From Halalkalibacter oceani (GTDB lineage: Bacteria; Bacillota; Bacilli; Bacillales; Bacillaceae_D): a DNA stretch of 64,000 bases. Below are positions 34,853-44,276 of the stretch, in pieces. The notes under the pieces are model-generated. The model saw nothing but the letters and a program-made list of their open reading frames with translations. It was not told the DNA's origin and searched no databases. The position numbers were made by a program, and so were the translations under genes. Location of the stretch: positions 1-64,000 of the forward strand of contig NZ_JAMBOS010000002.1 in assembly GCF_023715705.1 (NCBI RefSeq), read 5' to 3'. How positions within the stretch are numbered: the first letter of the stretch is position 1; each line of letters begins with the position of its first letter.

Positions 34853-34902
34853 AATGATCCATGCGTTATGCATGGATGTGGAAACACGAGTCAGCAACTG
34901 GT

Positions 34903-34990
34903 AGCAACGGGTTTTAACTAACAGAACGCGGAGGTTCCGCACACACTGCTTAGGGGCAGGGCAAAAGGTAAATCTTTTGCCCTGCCCTAA
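34903..34990. repeat. Partial structured repeat with hairpin terminator after leuS
   Basis: 34903-34950 resembles the right half of the reverse-oriented repeat (CAACGGGTTTTAA, then GGAGGTTCCGC and CTGC). The attached hairpin TAGGGGCAGGGCAAAAGG pairs with CTTTTGCCCTGCCCTA (34951-34990). The inner stem partner is missing, so this is a truncated copy. Confidence 0.6.
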
Positions 34991-35003
34991 GTTTGTATGT
35001 TTT

Positions 35004-35522
35004 TTACCATCCTTTGCGAACTCGTAAACTCGTAATATGGGCGACATGATGCTTTCCATGCCAGGCGTAGTTTCCAATATTCCAGCCGAGCTTTACCTGA
35101 CCGATTTCCGGATGGATGAAAACCTTCTCTAAATCGGCTGGGCTAAGAGAGCGCAGTAAGGAAACCCATCTTTCATGCAAGGCATCAATCAACTGTAAGG
35201 AAACGTCAATCGGAAGCTGCGAATCAGCGAGCTCGGCCCATTTTTGCTGATCATACGGCAGGATCGTCGGGTTCTCTTCGGTCAGCGCCAGTTTAAAGCG
35301 CGTGTACGCATTGATATGGCTGTCAGCAAGATGGTGAACGACTTGCCGAACTGTCCATCCGCCGACGCGGTATGGAGTATTTAGCTGCTCCTCATCGAGA
35401 CCGGCTATCGCTGTCCGCAGCGCCGCCGGCATACGCTCGACCTCTTCGATCCAGCCTTTAATCACAGTGCTTGAAGGATCACCGCTATACTCAAACTGCC
35501 CAATTGGATAACGCTCGTCCAT
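35004..35522 (-). CDS. yfiT: YfiT/DinB-like metal-dependent bacillithiol transferase family protein
   Basis: 172 residues with the DinB four-helix fold. The three metal-ligand histidines are seen in [12 protein letters not shown] (first His) and [10 protein letters not shown] (last two). B. subtilis YfiT has this fold, and relatives such as BstA transfer bacillithiol. ATG 35522 follows GGAGGGG; the reading frame upstream is AT-rich and unlikely to be translated. It is convergent with leuS. The substrate is unknown. Confidence 0.85.
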   Translation of the reverse strand: MDERYPIGQFEYSGDPSSTVIKGWIEEVERMPAALRTAIAGLDEEQLNTPYRVGGWTVRQVVHHLADSHINAYTRFKLALTEENPTILPYDQQKWAELADSQLPIDVSLQLIDALHERWVSLLRSLSPADLEKVFIHPEIGQVKLGWNIGNYAWHGKHHVAHITSLRVRKGW

Positions 35523-35683
35523 TTTTATCCCCTCCGAATGCTCATAGCGTATTTTAAACATAAGCCAGATTGATTGCTGACTTTTTCTTAATATTAACAT
35601 TTTTTGAAAAACAATCAATCCTAACATAGTATCGACAAACTAAAGGCAATGTTTCAGGAAGGAAAACGGAGGTAAACAAAAGA

Positions 35684-35723
35684 CAGAACAGAACAAAATA
35701 CATGTTATTTGTTCTGTTCTGTG
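35684..35723 (-). terminator. Terminator downstream of ytfP
   Basis: ACAGAACAGAACAAAATA (from 35684) is mirrored by TTATTTGTTCTGTTCTGT (to 35723). On the minus strand it is followed by CTTTTGTTT, so it likely ends the ytfP transcript after reading through the DnaA-box cluster. Confidence 0.65.
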
Positions 35724-35727
35724 GTTA

Positions 35728-35847
35728 TGTGGATAACGATGTGGATAAAAATAAAGCACGATCCATCTAAATAAGCAATTTACCGAGCAAACGGCTGTGT
35801 ATAAAAAATGGATAGTTTCTCCTAATATCTGTGGATAATGTGGATGC
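35728..35847 (+). promoter_or_regulatory. Cluster of DnaA-box matches
   Basis: TGTGGATAA (complement of the DnaA box TTATCCACA) occurs at 35728-35736, 35740-35748 and 35830-35838. TGTGTATAA (35796-35804) fits TTATNCACA, and TGTGGATGC (35839-35847) is a near match. All have one orientation and lie between ytfP and yfiT. Confidence 0.6.
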
Positions 35848-37112
35848 TATTTGTGGGCAGCCTGTTCGGCCGCGGACTTGCCGGCTGCATATCCTGTGGA
35901 AAACGCACAGGTAATATTGTATCCGCCGGTATAGCCATGGATATCAAGCACTTCCCCACAGAAATACAGTCCGTCCTTCTTACGGGAGTGCATCGTCTTA
36001 GGCTCGATTTCTTTGATCGAAACCCCGCCGCCTGTGACAAATGCTTTTTCGATTGAGAGCGTACCGCTGACCGCTATTGAAAAGTGCTTGCAGCTCCGAG
36101 CGATGGTGCGCCATGTATCATGAGAGACAGTGGACGAAGGCAGCTGTGCATCGAGCTTTAACCGTTCATATAGAAAGAGCAAGAAGCGCTCGGGCGCGAA
36201 TCCTTTTAAATTGTTTTTGAGCGATTTCTTCGGCTCCTGCTTTGCCTTAGCAAGAAGCTGCTGAAAAAGCGCCTCCTCCGACTGCTGTGGAAAAAGATCA
36301 ATCTCCATCGGAATGGAAGGAGTATCGAATTTCTTTAAGGCTTTGACGACAAATTGACTGCAGCGTAAGGCAGCTGGACCTGAGATGCCAAAATGAGTGA
36401 AAATCATATCGCCTTCGTGGGTGATGATTTTCTTGCCTTTCGGATTGAAGACGGTTAATTCAATATCGCGCAAAGAAAGCCCTTGTAACGATTTTGCTTT
36501 AATAAAAGGCTCGTCCGACGTAATCGGCACTTCGGTCGGATAGAGTTCGGTAATCGTATGCCCGGCTTTCTCCGCCCACGGATAGCCGTCGCCGGTGCTG
36601 CCGGTGTGCGGCACGGATTTGCCGCCGGTGGCGATAATTACCGCTTTCGCAGGTAATCGTTCACCATCCGTTAACAGCACACTTGAAACAGCATCCTCTG
36701 TATATTCCAGTGTCTGCACGGCTGTATTTGTGCGAATCTCGACGCCAAGCTCCTTTACCCGTCTTAATAATGTGTCGACGACGGTCGTGGCTTTATCGTT
36801 AACTGGAAACATCCGCCCGCGATCCTCTTCTTTTAAAGCAATCCCAAGTCCTTCGAAAAATTGAATAATATCCTCATTATTGAAAACGGAAAACGGACTG
36901 TGCATAAACCGGCCGTTCCCGGGAATGTTAGCGATCAGGACGTCAAACGGACTGCGGTTCGTCACATTGCAGCGACCACCGCCGGAAATCGCCAGCTTGC
37001 GTCCGAGGCGATCGCCTTTGTCTACTAAGAGCACGTTCGCACCATGACTCGCCGCACCGATCGACGCCATCAGCCCGGCCGGCCCTCCTCCAATTACAAT
37101 TACATCATGCAT
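35847..37112 (-). CDS. ytfP: HI0933-family flavoprotein YtfP (FAD-dependent oxidoreductase)
   Basis: 421 residues. The FAD-binding Rossmann motif [16 protein letters not shown] is at the N-terminus, followed by [17 protein letters not shown], the family signature. [17 protein letters not shown] lies near residue 165, and the closing [23 protein letters not shown] motif also contacts FAD. The family includes BaiN; the reaction in Bacillus is not known. It starts at ATG 37112 and ends at the first of the DnaA-like boxes. Synteny with ytgP fits B. subtilis. Confidence 0.9.
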   Translation of the reverse strand: MHDVIVIGGGPAGLMASIGAASHGANVLLVDKGDRLGRKLAISGGGRCNVTNRSPFDVLIANIPGNGRFMHSPFSVFNNEDIIQFFEGLGIALKEEDRGRMFPVNDKATTVVDTLLRRVKELGVEIRTNTAVQTLEYTEDAVSSVLLTDGERLPAKAVIIATGGKSVPHTGSTGDGYPWAEKAGHTITELYPTEVPITSDEPFIKAKSLQGLSLRDIELTVFNPKGKKIITHEGDMIFTHFGISGPAALRCSQFVVKALKKFDTPSIPMEIDLFPQQSEEALFQQLLAKAKQEPKKSLKNNLKGFAPERFLLFLYERLKLDAQLPSSTVSHDTWRTIARSCKHFSIAVSGTLSIEKAFVTGGGVSIKEIEPKTMHSRKKDGLYFCGEVLDIHGYTGGYNITCAFSTGYAAGKSAAEQAAHK

Positions 37113-37329
37113 GTTGCTACACCTTTCTGCTTTAAGCTCTTTACTTGTAGTGTGTCTCTATTCGACTCTAATCATATCCTCTTCCCTTGATTCGAGCAAG
37201 AAGGCGGCCGTACTCCCTCGTCCCTTTCTTCGTCGCTGCGTTGTTCAACCCCGAGCCGGGATGCATAAAACGGGGAATCGTAGGGGGACAATAACGGCAA
37301 CAAATGCATGGAACGAAGGAGTTGTTTTG

Positions 37330-38342
37330 ATGGGGACGGCGAAATCGAATCTATTTAAATCATTTAAAATGAAACCGGAAGCGAAGCTGACTTCGGTCGA
37401 GATGGGCAAACTTTGGGGCACTTTTTATGGGGAACAGCATGGCCAAATGTATTTTAACGTACTTTCTTCACCATGTTGAGGATAAGGAGATTAAAGCTTT
37501 ATTGCAAAAGGCTCTACACTTAAGTGAAGAATTTTTGGGTGTGATTGAAGACATTTTTACAAGAGACGAATTCCCGATTCCGCAAGGGTTTTCTGAAAAG
37601 GATATTAATTTAGGCGCCCCCCGATTATTTCAGGATGAATTTTATGTTCATTACTTAAAGTATACGTCAAAAGCCGGTATGAGTATTTATAATGTCGCGG
37701 TTCCTCTGGTTTACCGAAAGGATGTAAAAGAATTTTTTACCTATTGCATGAAGGAGATGATGAGTTTAATCGATCAAACGAAGGAATAAAGGGCTGATTA
37801 TTAAGCCGCCTTTGATTCCGACTCCTGAAAAGGTTGAATTTGTCCATAAAGATTTTTTAAATGGCTTTTTTGGACATGTGAGACCGATGCACGCCTTAGA
37901 AATCGCTCATTTTTACGATAATATTGAGAGCAATGTCACAAGTAAAGCATTGATTTTGGCTTTTGCTCAGGTAGTGAAGGATGAACAGATCCGAAAACTG
38001 TTTGAAAGAGGAAAAACGTTCACGACGACTGATATTGAAAACTATATGCAAAAGCTGCATGACGAAAATTTATCATCTCCGGCGTTCCTTGATCATCTTG
38101 TTACGACCTCGGCTTTTTCTCCATTCTCGGACCGGCTGATGCTTTACCATAAGATGGATATGTTTATGATGAAAATAAGGGCGTTCGGAAATTCCGTCGC
38201 GGTAAACGGCCGGCGTGATATCGGGCAAATCTATGCAAAGTCATTAATAAAAATTTATTTATTTGTTGAAGATGCGACAAAGATCATGATTGAAAAAGGG
38301 GGGATGGAACAGCCGCCGCAGGCAGTGAAAAGAGGAAAGTAG
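37330..38342 (+). pseudogene. DUF3231 protein gene with two frameshifts
   Basis: Three frames read one after another reconstruct a DUF3231 protein (two repeated four-helix units): 37330-37425, then 37427-37789 beginning MGNSMAKCILTYFLHHVEDK, then about 37797-38342 with KGLIIKPPLIPTPEKV to EQPPQAVKRGK. The first break is one extra T in the run TTTTT at 37421-37425. The second is near 37789, where GAATAAAGGGC breaks the expected link between the halves. AAGGAG precedes ATG 37330. Either it is decayed or the two sites hold sequencing errors. The family's role is unknown; it is common in spore formers. Confidence 0.85.
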
Positions 38343-38450
38343 AGTAGTTGTCATGGATTGAAATGATTGCTCGTAAAGGGGCCCGATTGTTTTTTTTTGC
38401 TGTCGTAATATATCAATTGCTATGGAAGCCATCATCAAAATCAAAAGCAG

Positions 38451-38498
38451 CATGACCGCCAATTGGAGACTGGGACAGTCACGATCGGCGGTCTTTTT
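38451..38498 (+). terminator. Hairpin with T-run downstream of the DUF3231 gene
   Basis: GACCGCC (38454-38460) pairs with GGCGGTC (38487-38493), with an inner GACTG/CAGTC, then five T. On the minus strand the same stem would cover the start of a short hydrophobic reading frame (see findings). Confidence 0.6.
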
Positions 38499-38520
38499 AA
38501 AAGATAAGTTCCGGGATGAT

Positions 38521-38645
38521 TCAGGGCGGGGCGACGGCACGCGCACTACGCGGGTGGCTGAAAAATGCCCGTTTTCCGCCTTCCTTAAACGATTGTAACG
38601 GTACCGCACACCGCTTCTAAAAAAAGCTGCTAAGCGGTTTTCTTA
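38521..38645 (+). repeat. Type B intergenic repeat, copy B3
   Basis: The right half reads TGTAACGGTACCGCACACCGC and ends with the AAAAAAAGCTGC/GCGGTTTTCTT hairpin region, matching copies B1 and B2. The left half (GGGCGGGGCGACGGCAC) is diverged. It lies between the DUF3231 pseudogene and ytgP. Confidence 0.6.
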
Positions 38646-38787
38646 TCTTTTTGTCAATTCGAGGATTTATTTGCCGGATGGAAGCAATCCATGGATGACT
38701 ATGGTAAAATGCAGAGGGACGTTTACCTTTTCAAGTAAACAGGTCGTTTCAAAACCTTATTTGGATCAATGAAAGAAGGAATCGGGG

Positions 38788-40422
38788 ATGGCAGATTCAA
38801 AATTAATCCGCGGCACGATGCTGTTAAGCGGTGCGGCGCTTGCTTCAAGAATATTAGGGCTGATCTATATCTTTCCATTTACGGCAATCGTCGGACAGAC
38901 GGGGGTTGCTCTCTATCAGTATGGCTATATTCCATACACCGTCTTGCTGAGTCTGGCGACGCTCGGCGTTCCGCTGGCCGTATCAAAATTTGTTTCGAAA
39001 TATAATGCCTTGGGCGATTACCGGACAGGCTACCGCCTTTTTAAATCGGGGCTTGTCATCATGGCAATCAGCGGTTTGCTAGCTTTCTTGCTTTTGTTCT
39101 TCCTGGCGCCGGTCATTACGCCGATTGTGGTCAATGATCCAACAGCGACAGAAGGGAACTCCTTTGAAGACATTGTCTTTACGATCCGGATGGTCAGTGT
39201 GGCGTTACTGATTGTGCCGCTAATGTCGGTCGTCCGCGGTTATTTCCAGGGATTTCAATCAATGGGGCCGACCGCTGTTTCTCAAGTGGTCGAGCAGATC
39301 GTCCGCGTTCTCTTTATTTTGGCGATGACCTTTTCAATCGTACAGCTGATGAATGGCAGCAATGGGCTTGCGGTGGGCTTCGCGACCTTTGGTGCTTTTG
39401 TTGGGGCTCTTGGCGGACTGGGCGTTCTTCTTTATTACTGGGTGAAGAGGAAAGAACATATTCTTGCCGAGGTGGAAAAAAGTAAGGTTGACCATCAGCT
39501 TTCATTAAAAGCAATGTATAAGGAGCTGATTGCCTATGCGTTGCCTCTGTCATTTGTTGGGCTGGCGATTCCACTCTATCAATTAATTGACGGAGCGACC
39601 TTTAACCGGACGCTGCAGGCGATCGGCTACAGTCAGCTCGAAGTCGAAACATATTTCGCTGTTTTTACTTCTACTGCTCATAAAATTGTTCTGATTCCGA
39701 TGGCTCTGGCAACGGCCTTGTCGATTACGCTCGTGCCAACGATTACGAAATCATTTACGAATCAGGATCATGATTTGCTGCAACGGCAAATCACCCAGAC
39801 GTATCAAGTGATTCTCTTTTTGACGGTGCCTGCCGCGGTTGGCCTGGCTGTTCTTTCTTATCCTGTGTTCGGCACGCTCTATTCGATTGAGGATCTTGAG
39901 ATCGGCGGTTATATTTTGCGCTATTATGCCGGAATCACGTTGTTTTTTTCCTTGTTTGCCGTGACGGCAGCGATTTTACAGGGGATGAATAAGCAGAAAT
40001 ACGCGGTGATCGCTCTTGCCGTAGGGCTTGTGATTAAGCTGGTGACAAATGTATCGTTTTTAAAAGCATTTGGTCCGTTGGGAGGAGTATGGGCTACCTA
40101 TGCGGGGCATCTTGCTTCGATCGCGGTCACGGTTTGGGCGATTGGGAAATTTGCTCACTTCCGTTATACCTTGATAATGAAACGGGCGATCTTGATTTTT
40201 CTCTTTGCCGCTGTGATGGCAATCGGCATTATCATTATCAATGTCGGGATGCAGAGCTGGTTCCCGCTTACAACGCGGGGCAATGCGTTGGCGATCGTGC
40301 TTGTGACGGTTAGCTCGGGAGCGGTGATTTACTTATATATCAGCTATCGCTCCCATTTAGCCGGCAAGATTCTCGGTGACCGTTTCCGCTTTTTGAGGAA
40401 AACGGACAGCTCATCCAACTAG
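38788..40422 (+). CDS. ytgP: Lipid II flippase YtgP (MurJ family)
   Basis: 544 residues, about 14 hydrophobic segments, MOP-superfamily exporter. It flips lipid-linked peptidoglycan precursor across the membrane; in B. subtilis YtgP (MurJ) shares this task with Amj. The opening KLIRGTMLLSGAALASRILGLIY is the typical SpoVB/YtgP start, with VVRGYFQGFQSMGPTAVSQVVEQIVR near residue 150. It lies directly upstream of two SEDS genes, which use the same lipid II. GGGG-rich ribosome site before ATG 38788. Confidence 0.92.
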   Translation: MADSKLIRGTMLLSGAALASRILGLIYIFPFTAIVGQTGVALYQYGYIPYTVLLSLATLGVPLAVSKFVSKYNALGDYRTGYRLFKSGLVIMAISGLLAFLLLFFLAPVITPIVVNDPTATEGNSFEDIVFTIRMVSVALLIVPLMSVVRGYFQGFQSMGPTAVSQVVEQIVRVLFILAMTFSIVQLMNGSNGLAVGFATFGAFVGALGGLGVLLYYWVKRKEHILAEVEKSKVDHQLSLKAMYKELIAYALPLSFVGLAIPLYQLIDGATFNRTLQAIGYSQLEVETYFAVFTSTAHKIVLIPMALATALSITLVPTITKSFTNQDHDLLQRQITQTYQVILFLTVPAAVGLAVLSYPVFGTLYSIEDLEIGGYILRYYAGITLFFSLFAVTAAILQGMNKQKYAVIALAVGLVIKLVTNVSFLKAFGPLGGVWATYAGHLASIAVTVWAIGKFAHFRYTLIMKRAILIFLFAAVMAIGIIIINVGMQSWFPLTTRGNALAIVLVTVSSGAVIYLYISYRSHLAGKILGDRFRFLRKTDSSSN

Positions 40423-40484
40423 CTTCGGCGGAAAGCTGACAAAATGATCGTTACATTCGACAATGGTTGGCAACGAAAGCCTCT

Positions 40485-40512
40485 TTTGCTTGATTCTATC
40501 GTTTGATATAAT
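40485..40512 (+). promoter_or_regulatory. Possible promoter of the tandem SEDS genes
   Basis: TATAAT (40507-40512) with a TTTGCT (40485-40490) 16 bases upstream, about 57 bases before the first SEDS start codon. Confidence 0.5.
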
Positions 40513-40568
40513 AGAGCTTACTACACAGGCATTTCAACAGCCGGGGCAAATACAGGTTGGAGGACTCG

Positions 40569-41717
40569 ATGAACTATTCATTTCGAAAAGATAACGATTG
40601 GTTATTAATCATCACGACGTTCCTCTTGGCTGGGTTCGGCTTAGTGATGGTATATAGCTCAAGCTACGTGTGGGCGATGGACCGTGTTGACAACCCTTAC
40701 TATTTTATTCAACGACAGCTGTTATGGTTTGGACTGGCTGTTTTTGTATTTTTGTTTGTCATGCATATACCGTACCGTTTTTATAAAAAACTATCACCGT
40801 TTATTATTCTTTTGTCCTTGCTGTCTTTGGTGCTTGTGCTTATACCGGGGATTGGAGTGGAAATTAATAATGCCCAGCGCTGGATGAATGTCGGGCCACT
40901 CAATGTTCAGCCCTCCGAGTTTGTGAAAATCGGGATTATTATTTATCTCGCTCAAGTATACTCTCAGAAACAGGCATATATTGATCAGTTTATTAGAGGG
41001 GTTATGCCCCCTCTCGTTATCGTCGGCTTTGTGTTCGGACTAATTATGCTTCAGCCCGATCTCGGAACGGCTACTTCGATTATGATGGTAACGCTGCTGC
41101 TTGTTTATTTTTCAGGGGCGAAATGGCGCCACCTGATCGGACTGGGACTTGTCGGTGCTACTTTGTTTACTGCTTTTGCTTTATCTGCCCCTTACCGGGT
41201 TGAGCGGCTGACGTCCTATCGCGATCCGTTTGCCGATCCATGGGATACGGGGATGCAGCTGATTCAATCGTATATTGCGATTGCACATGGCGGCCTGACG
41301 GGGACAGGCCTTGGACAAAGTGTGCAGAAGTTGCTCTATTTGCCGGAGCCGCATACGGATTTTATTTTGGCGATTATTGCGGAAGAATTGGGGATTTTCG
41401 GGATTTTATTCGTGCTGGGCTGTCACGCCTTAATCCTGTTTCGCGGGGTGATGATCGGTACCCGCTGCAAAAGCCCGTTTGGGACTCTGCTTGCTTTTGG
41501 CATAGTCTTTCAGATTGCGATTCAGGTGATTTTTAACGTTGGCGCTGTTTCGGGACTTTTGCCGATAACAGGAATTCCGCTTCCTTTAGTCAGTAACGGG
41601 GGCTCGTCGCTGCTTATCACCCTTGTTTCGATCGCGATCCTTGCCAACATCTCCCGAAACACGATTCGCCAGCGGCGCTTGCAAGAATTAAAGGAAGAGA
41701 AACGTTCAGTCTCTTAA
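40569..41717 (+). CDS. SEDS peptidoglycan polymerase (FtsW/RodA/SpoVE family), first of two
   Basis: 382 residues with about ten hydrophobic segments. SEDS proteins polymerise lipid II into glycan strands, normally with a class B PBP. The signature NVQPSEFVKIG lies near residue 115, and the catalytic Asp lies in EPHTDFILAIIAEELG near residue 262, followed by PLPLVSNGGSSLL. ATG 40569 has GGAGG five bases upstream. It sits right after ytgP. Whether it acts in elongation, division or sporulation cannot be told; no PBP gene is adjacent. Confidence 0.9.
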   Translation: MNYSFRKDNDWLLIITTFLLAGFGLVMVYSSSYVWAMDRVDNPYYFIQRQLLWFGLAVFVFLFVMHIPYRFYKKLSPFIILLSLLSLVLVLIPGIGVEINNAQRWMNVGPLNVQPSEFVKIGIIIYLAQVYSQKQAYIDQFIRGVMPPLVIVGFVFGLIMLQPDLGTATSIMMVTLLLVYFSGAKWRHLIGLGLVGATLFTAFALSAPYRVERLTSYRDPFADPWDTGMQLIQSYIAIAHGGLTGTGLGQSVQKLLYLPEPHTDFILAIIAEELGIFGILFVLGCHALILFRGVMIGTRCKSPFGTLLAFGIVFQIAIQVIFNVGAVSGLLPITGIPLPLVSNGGSSLLITLVSIAILANISRNTIRQRRLQELKEEKRSVS

Positions 41718-41771
41718 TCAAGAAAACGAATGAACAAAAGATAATAAAGTACACACTAGATGGAGGCGACA

Positions 41772-42953
41772 ATGGAGGAACGAAAAACGGGCTTTCAGCA
41801 GTTGGATTATACATTGCTGTTTCTGCTGTTTGTGCTCATGTGTTTTAGCTTGTTGGCCATCTATAGCGGATCGGGTCAGTATCATTCTGACCCGATGCAT
41901 TATGTCAAGCTGCAGCTGATCTGGTTTGGGATTGGCATTGTGGCGATGATTTGTATGATGGTTGTTGATTATGATCTGTTTAAGAATTTTTCGATTCCGC
42001 TTTATGGAATCGGGATAGTTGCTTTGCTGCTCGTGGCCTTTTCCCCTTTAGGGGTTTTCCGCAACGGCTCGACGCGCTGGCTGAACGTGGGAGTGACGGA
42101 TATTCAGCCGTCGGAATTCGTCAAGATCTTTGTCATTATTGCGACGGCTCATCTCCTGTATAAAGTAACGAGCCAGCGTGTTCAACGGGATATAAAATCT
42201 GATTTGGTGATTGTCGGAAAAGTATTTCTCGTTGGGTTGCCGCCGTTTTTCTTAATTTTGACCCAACCGGATCTCGGGACAGCGCTCGTCATTGCCAGCA
42301 TTATGGCGACGATGCTGCTCATGTCGGGGATTTCCTGGAAAATCCTCGGTTTTCTCGCGCTTTCGGCTGTTGCCGGTATTGTTAGCTTGGTCTGGCTCCA
42401 TAATTATCACTTTGAGATTTTTTCGATCTTTATTGAATCACATCAGCTTGATCGAATATATGGCTGGCTCGCCCCGTATGAGCATCAGGGAACATTCGGT
42501 TATCAGCTCGTCATGGCGATGCGCGGCATCGGTTCAGGTCAGTTGTATGGCAGTGGTTTTATGCAGGGCGTGCAAACGCAAAGTGACCGCATTCCGGAAA
42601 TTCATACCGATTTTATTTTTACCGTCATCGGGGAGGAATTCGGCTTTATCGGCGCCACGATCCTCATTATTACCTACTTTTTGCTGTTCTACAGGATGAT
42701 TATTATCGCGTTGACCTGCAATAATATGTATGGAAGCTATCTCGTAGCCGGCGTAATCGGCCTGCTCGTGTTTCAGGTGTTTCAAAATATTGCGATGACG
42801 ATTGGTTTAATGCCGATCACAGGTCTTGCGCTGCCGTTTATCAGCTATGGAGGAAGTGCCCTGTTGACGAATATGCTGGCGATGGGCATCGTCTTGAATG
42901 TCAATATGCGCACAAAGCATTATATGTTTGAGGCAGAAGAGGAAGCCCTTTAA
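41772..42953 (+). CDS. SEDS peptidoglycan polymerase (FtsW/RodA/SpoVE family), second of two
   Basis: 393 residues, a paralogue of the preceding gene and starting 54 bases after it. DIQPSEFVKIFVIIATAHLLY near residue 115, the catalytic Asp in EIHTDFIFTVIGEEFG near residue 280, and ALPFISYGGSALLTNM are all present, so it should be active. The IGSGQLYGSGFMQGVQ block is more RodA-like than FtsW-like. GGAGG precedes ATG 41772. It is probably co-transcribed with the first SEDS gene and with rsuA, which starts 32 bases later. Confidence 0.9.
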   Translation: MEERKTGFQQLDYTLLFLLFVLMCFSLLAIYSGSGQYHSDPMHYVKLQLIWFGIGIVAMICMMVVDYDLFKNFSIPLYGIGIVALLLVAFSPLGVFRNGSTRWLNVGVTDIQPSEFVKIFVIIATAHLLYKVTSQRVQRDIKSDLVIVGKVFLVGLPPFFLILTQPDLGTALVIASIMATMLLMSGISWKILGFLALSAVAGIVSLVWLHNYHFEIFSIFIESHQLDRIYGWLAPYEHQGTFGYQLVMAMRGIGSGQLYGSGFMQGVQTQSDRIPEIHTDFIFTVIGEEFGFIGATILIITYFLLFYRMIIIALTCNNMYGSYLVAGVIGLLVFQVFQNIAMTIGLMPITGLALPFISYGGSALLTNMLAMGIVLNVNMRTKHYMFEAEEEAL

Positions 42954-42985
42954 GACAACGACCTCTCATAACAGGAGGGAATACA

Positions 42986-43711
42986 ATGAGAATCGATAAG
43001 CTGCTTGCCAACACGGGCTACGGCTCGCGGAAAGACGTGAAGAAGCTGTTGAAAACAGGCAGCGTCCGAATTGACGGGGAGACCGTCAAGGACGGCAAGG
43101 TGCATGTGAATCCTGACCGGCAGGAAGTGACCGTCGCCGGGGTTGCCGTCGAGTACAAGCCTTTCGTCTATTTGATGCTGAACAAGCCGAAAGGAGTGAT
43201 TTCGGCTACGGAGGACGGGCAGCATAAAACTGTGATTGATCTGCTTCAGCCTGAGGATGCCCGGTACGAACCTTTTCCGGTTGGCCGGCTCGATAAGGAT
43301 ACGGAAGGGCTGCTGCTGCTGACGAATGACGGACAGTTTTCTCATGCGCTCATGTCGCCGAAGCGGCATGTGGCGAAAACCTATTTGGCCGAGGTGGAAG
43401 GTGAAGTGACGGAAGCGGATGTCAGCCACTTTCATGAAGGAGTGGAGCTTGAGGATGGCTATGTGACAAAGCCCGCTCACCTGGTTATTCTTGAGCGGGG
43501 GAGTCATTCGAACGTGTCTCTGACGATTACCGAGGGAAAGTACCACCAGGTGAAGCGGATGTTCGCCGCCGTCGGCAAAAGAGTGACGGCGCTGGAGCGT
43601 ATCGCAATTGGTCCGCTTCAGCTCGATCAGCAGCTGAAGAGAGGCGCCTATCGGGAATTGACGGAAGCAGAATATGAACAGCTACTTGGACAAGAGAAAA
43701 AAAGCAGCTAG
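42986..43711 (+). CDS. rsuA: Small-subunit rRNA pseudouridine synthase (RsuA family, YtzG)
   Basis: 241 residues. An N-terminal S4 RNA-binding domain (MRIDKLLANTGYGSRKDVKKLL) precedes the RsuA/RluB catalytic domain. The catalytic Asp is in GRLDKDTEGLLLLTNDG near residue 104, and YHQVKRMFAAVGKRV lies near residue 188. It converts a uridine of 16S rRNA (position 516 in E. coli numbering) to pseudouridine. AGGAGGG precedes ATG 42986. Confidence 0.93.
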   Translation: MRIDKLLANTGYGSRKDVKKLLKTGSVRIDGETVKDGKVHVNPDRQEVTVAGVAVEYKPFVYLMLNKPKGVISATEDGQHKTVIDLLQPEDARYEPFPVGRLDKDTEGLLLLTNDGQFSHALMSPKRHVAKTYLAEVEGEVTEADVSHFHEGVELEDGYVTKPAHLVILERGSHSNVSLTITEGKYHQVKRMFAAVGKRVTALERIAIGPLQLDQQLKRGAYRELTEAEYEQLLGQEKKSS

Positions 43712-43732
43712 TCTCCTCGGCGGGACTAGCTG
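43705..43732. terminator. Bidirectional terminator between rsuA and ytzE
   Basis: CAGCTAGTCTC (43705-43715) pairs with GGGACTAGCTG (43722-43732) across the rsuA stop codon, with TTTGTGTT after it. Confidence 0.6.
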
Positions 43733-43768
43733 TTTGTGTTATGTTTCCTTTATGATTGACGCAACCTT

Positions 43769-43990
43769 TTAAGACACACGAGTTTTTTTCTTTTTAATGA
43801 TACTCCATTTGCCACGTGTCGGACTCTCGACAAGGTTATTGTACTCTAGCACATTTAAATCGCGTTGAATTGTCCGCTGGGTTATACCGAATTCTTCAAC
43901 TAACTCATTCGTTGTGACGATCTCCTTTTGTTTAATATAGAGATAAATGGACTTAATACGAGTCAGCATACGATCAGTTGAAGTTTTCAA
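43769..43990 (-). CDS. ytzE: Small DeoR-type HTH protein YtzE
   Basis: 73 residues, only a winged helix-turn-helix of the DeoR type: TRIKSIYLYIKQKEIVTTNELVEEFG, then ITQRTIQRDLNVLEYNNLV. There is no effector domain, so it is a mini-regulator; the sequence and position next to rsuA and pepV match B. subtilis YtzE. Its targets are unknown. AGGAGTGG is the ribosome site before the start at 43990. Confidence 0.88.
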   Translation of the reverse strand: MKTSTDRMLTRIKSIYLYIKQKEIVTTNELVEEFGITQRTIQRDLNVLEYNNLVESPTRGKWSIIKKKKTRVS

Positions 43991-44276
43991 AAAACCACTC
44001 CTTATTCATAATCATGACTTGGCCCTTGCTTACAGTCTATGCAGTGGCAGAAAAAAACATACATACCACCGGTGCGGAGAGCATTCTACTGTCCCTGCCT
44101 GTCCTTTTTCCATTTGCTTTTTTTCAGGAAGACAGTTAAGGTTGTAGTGATTAACGATGCGAATCAATCCAGTGGCAAATGATTATAATCTCCGACGCTT
44201 ATATTTTACAATATTTCTACAAATTAAGCAAAACGGAATGCTCAACTTTAAAAAAAGAAAGGAAAATGAAAGCGAA

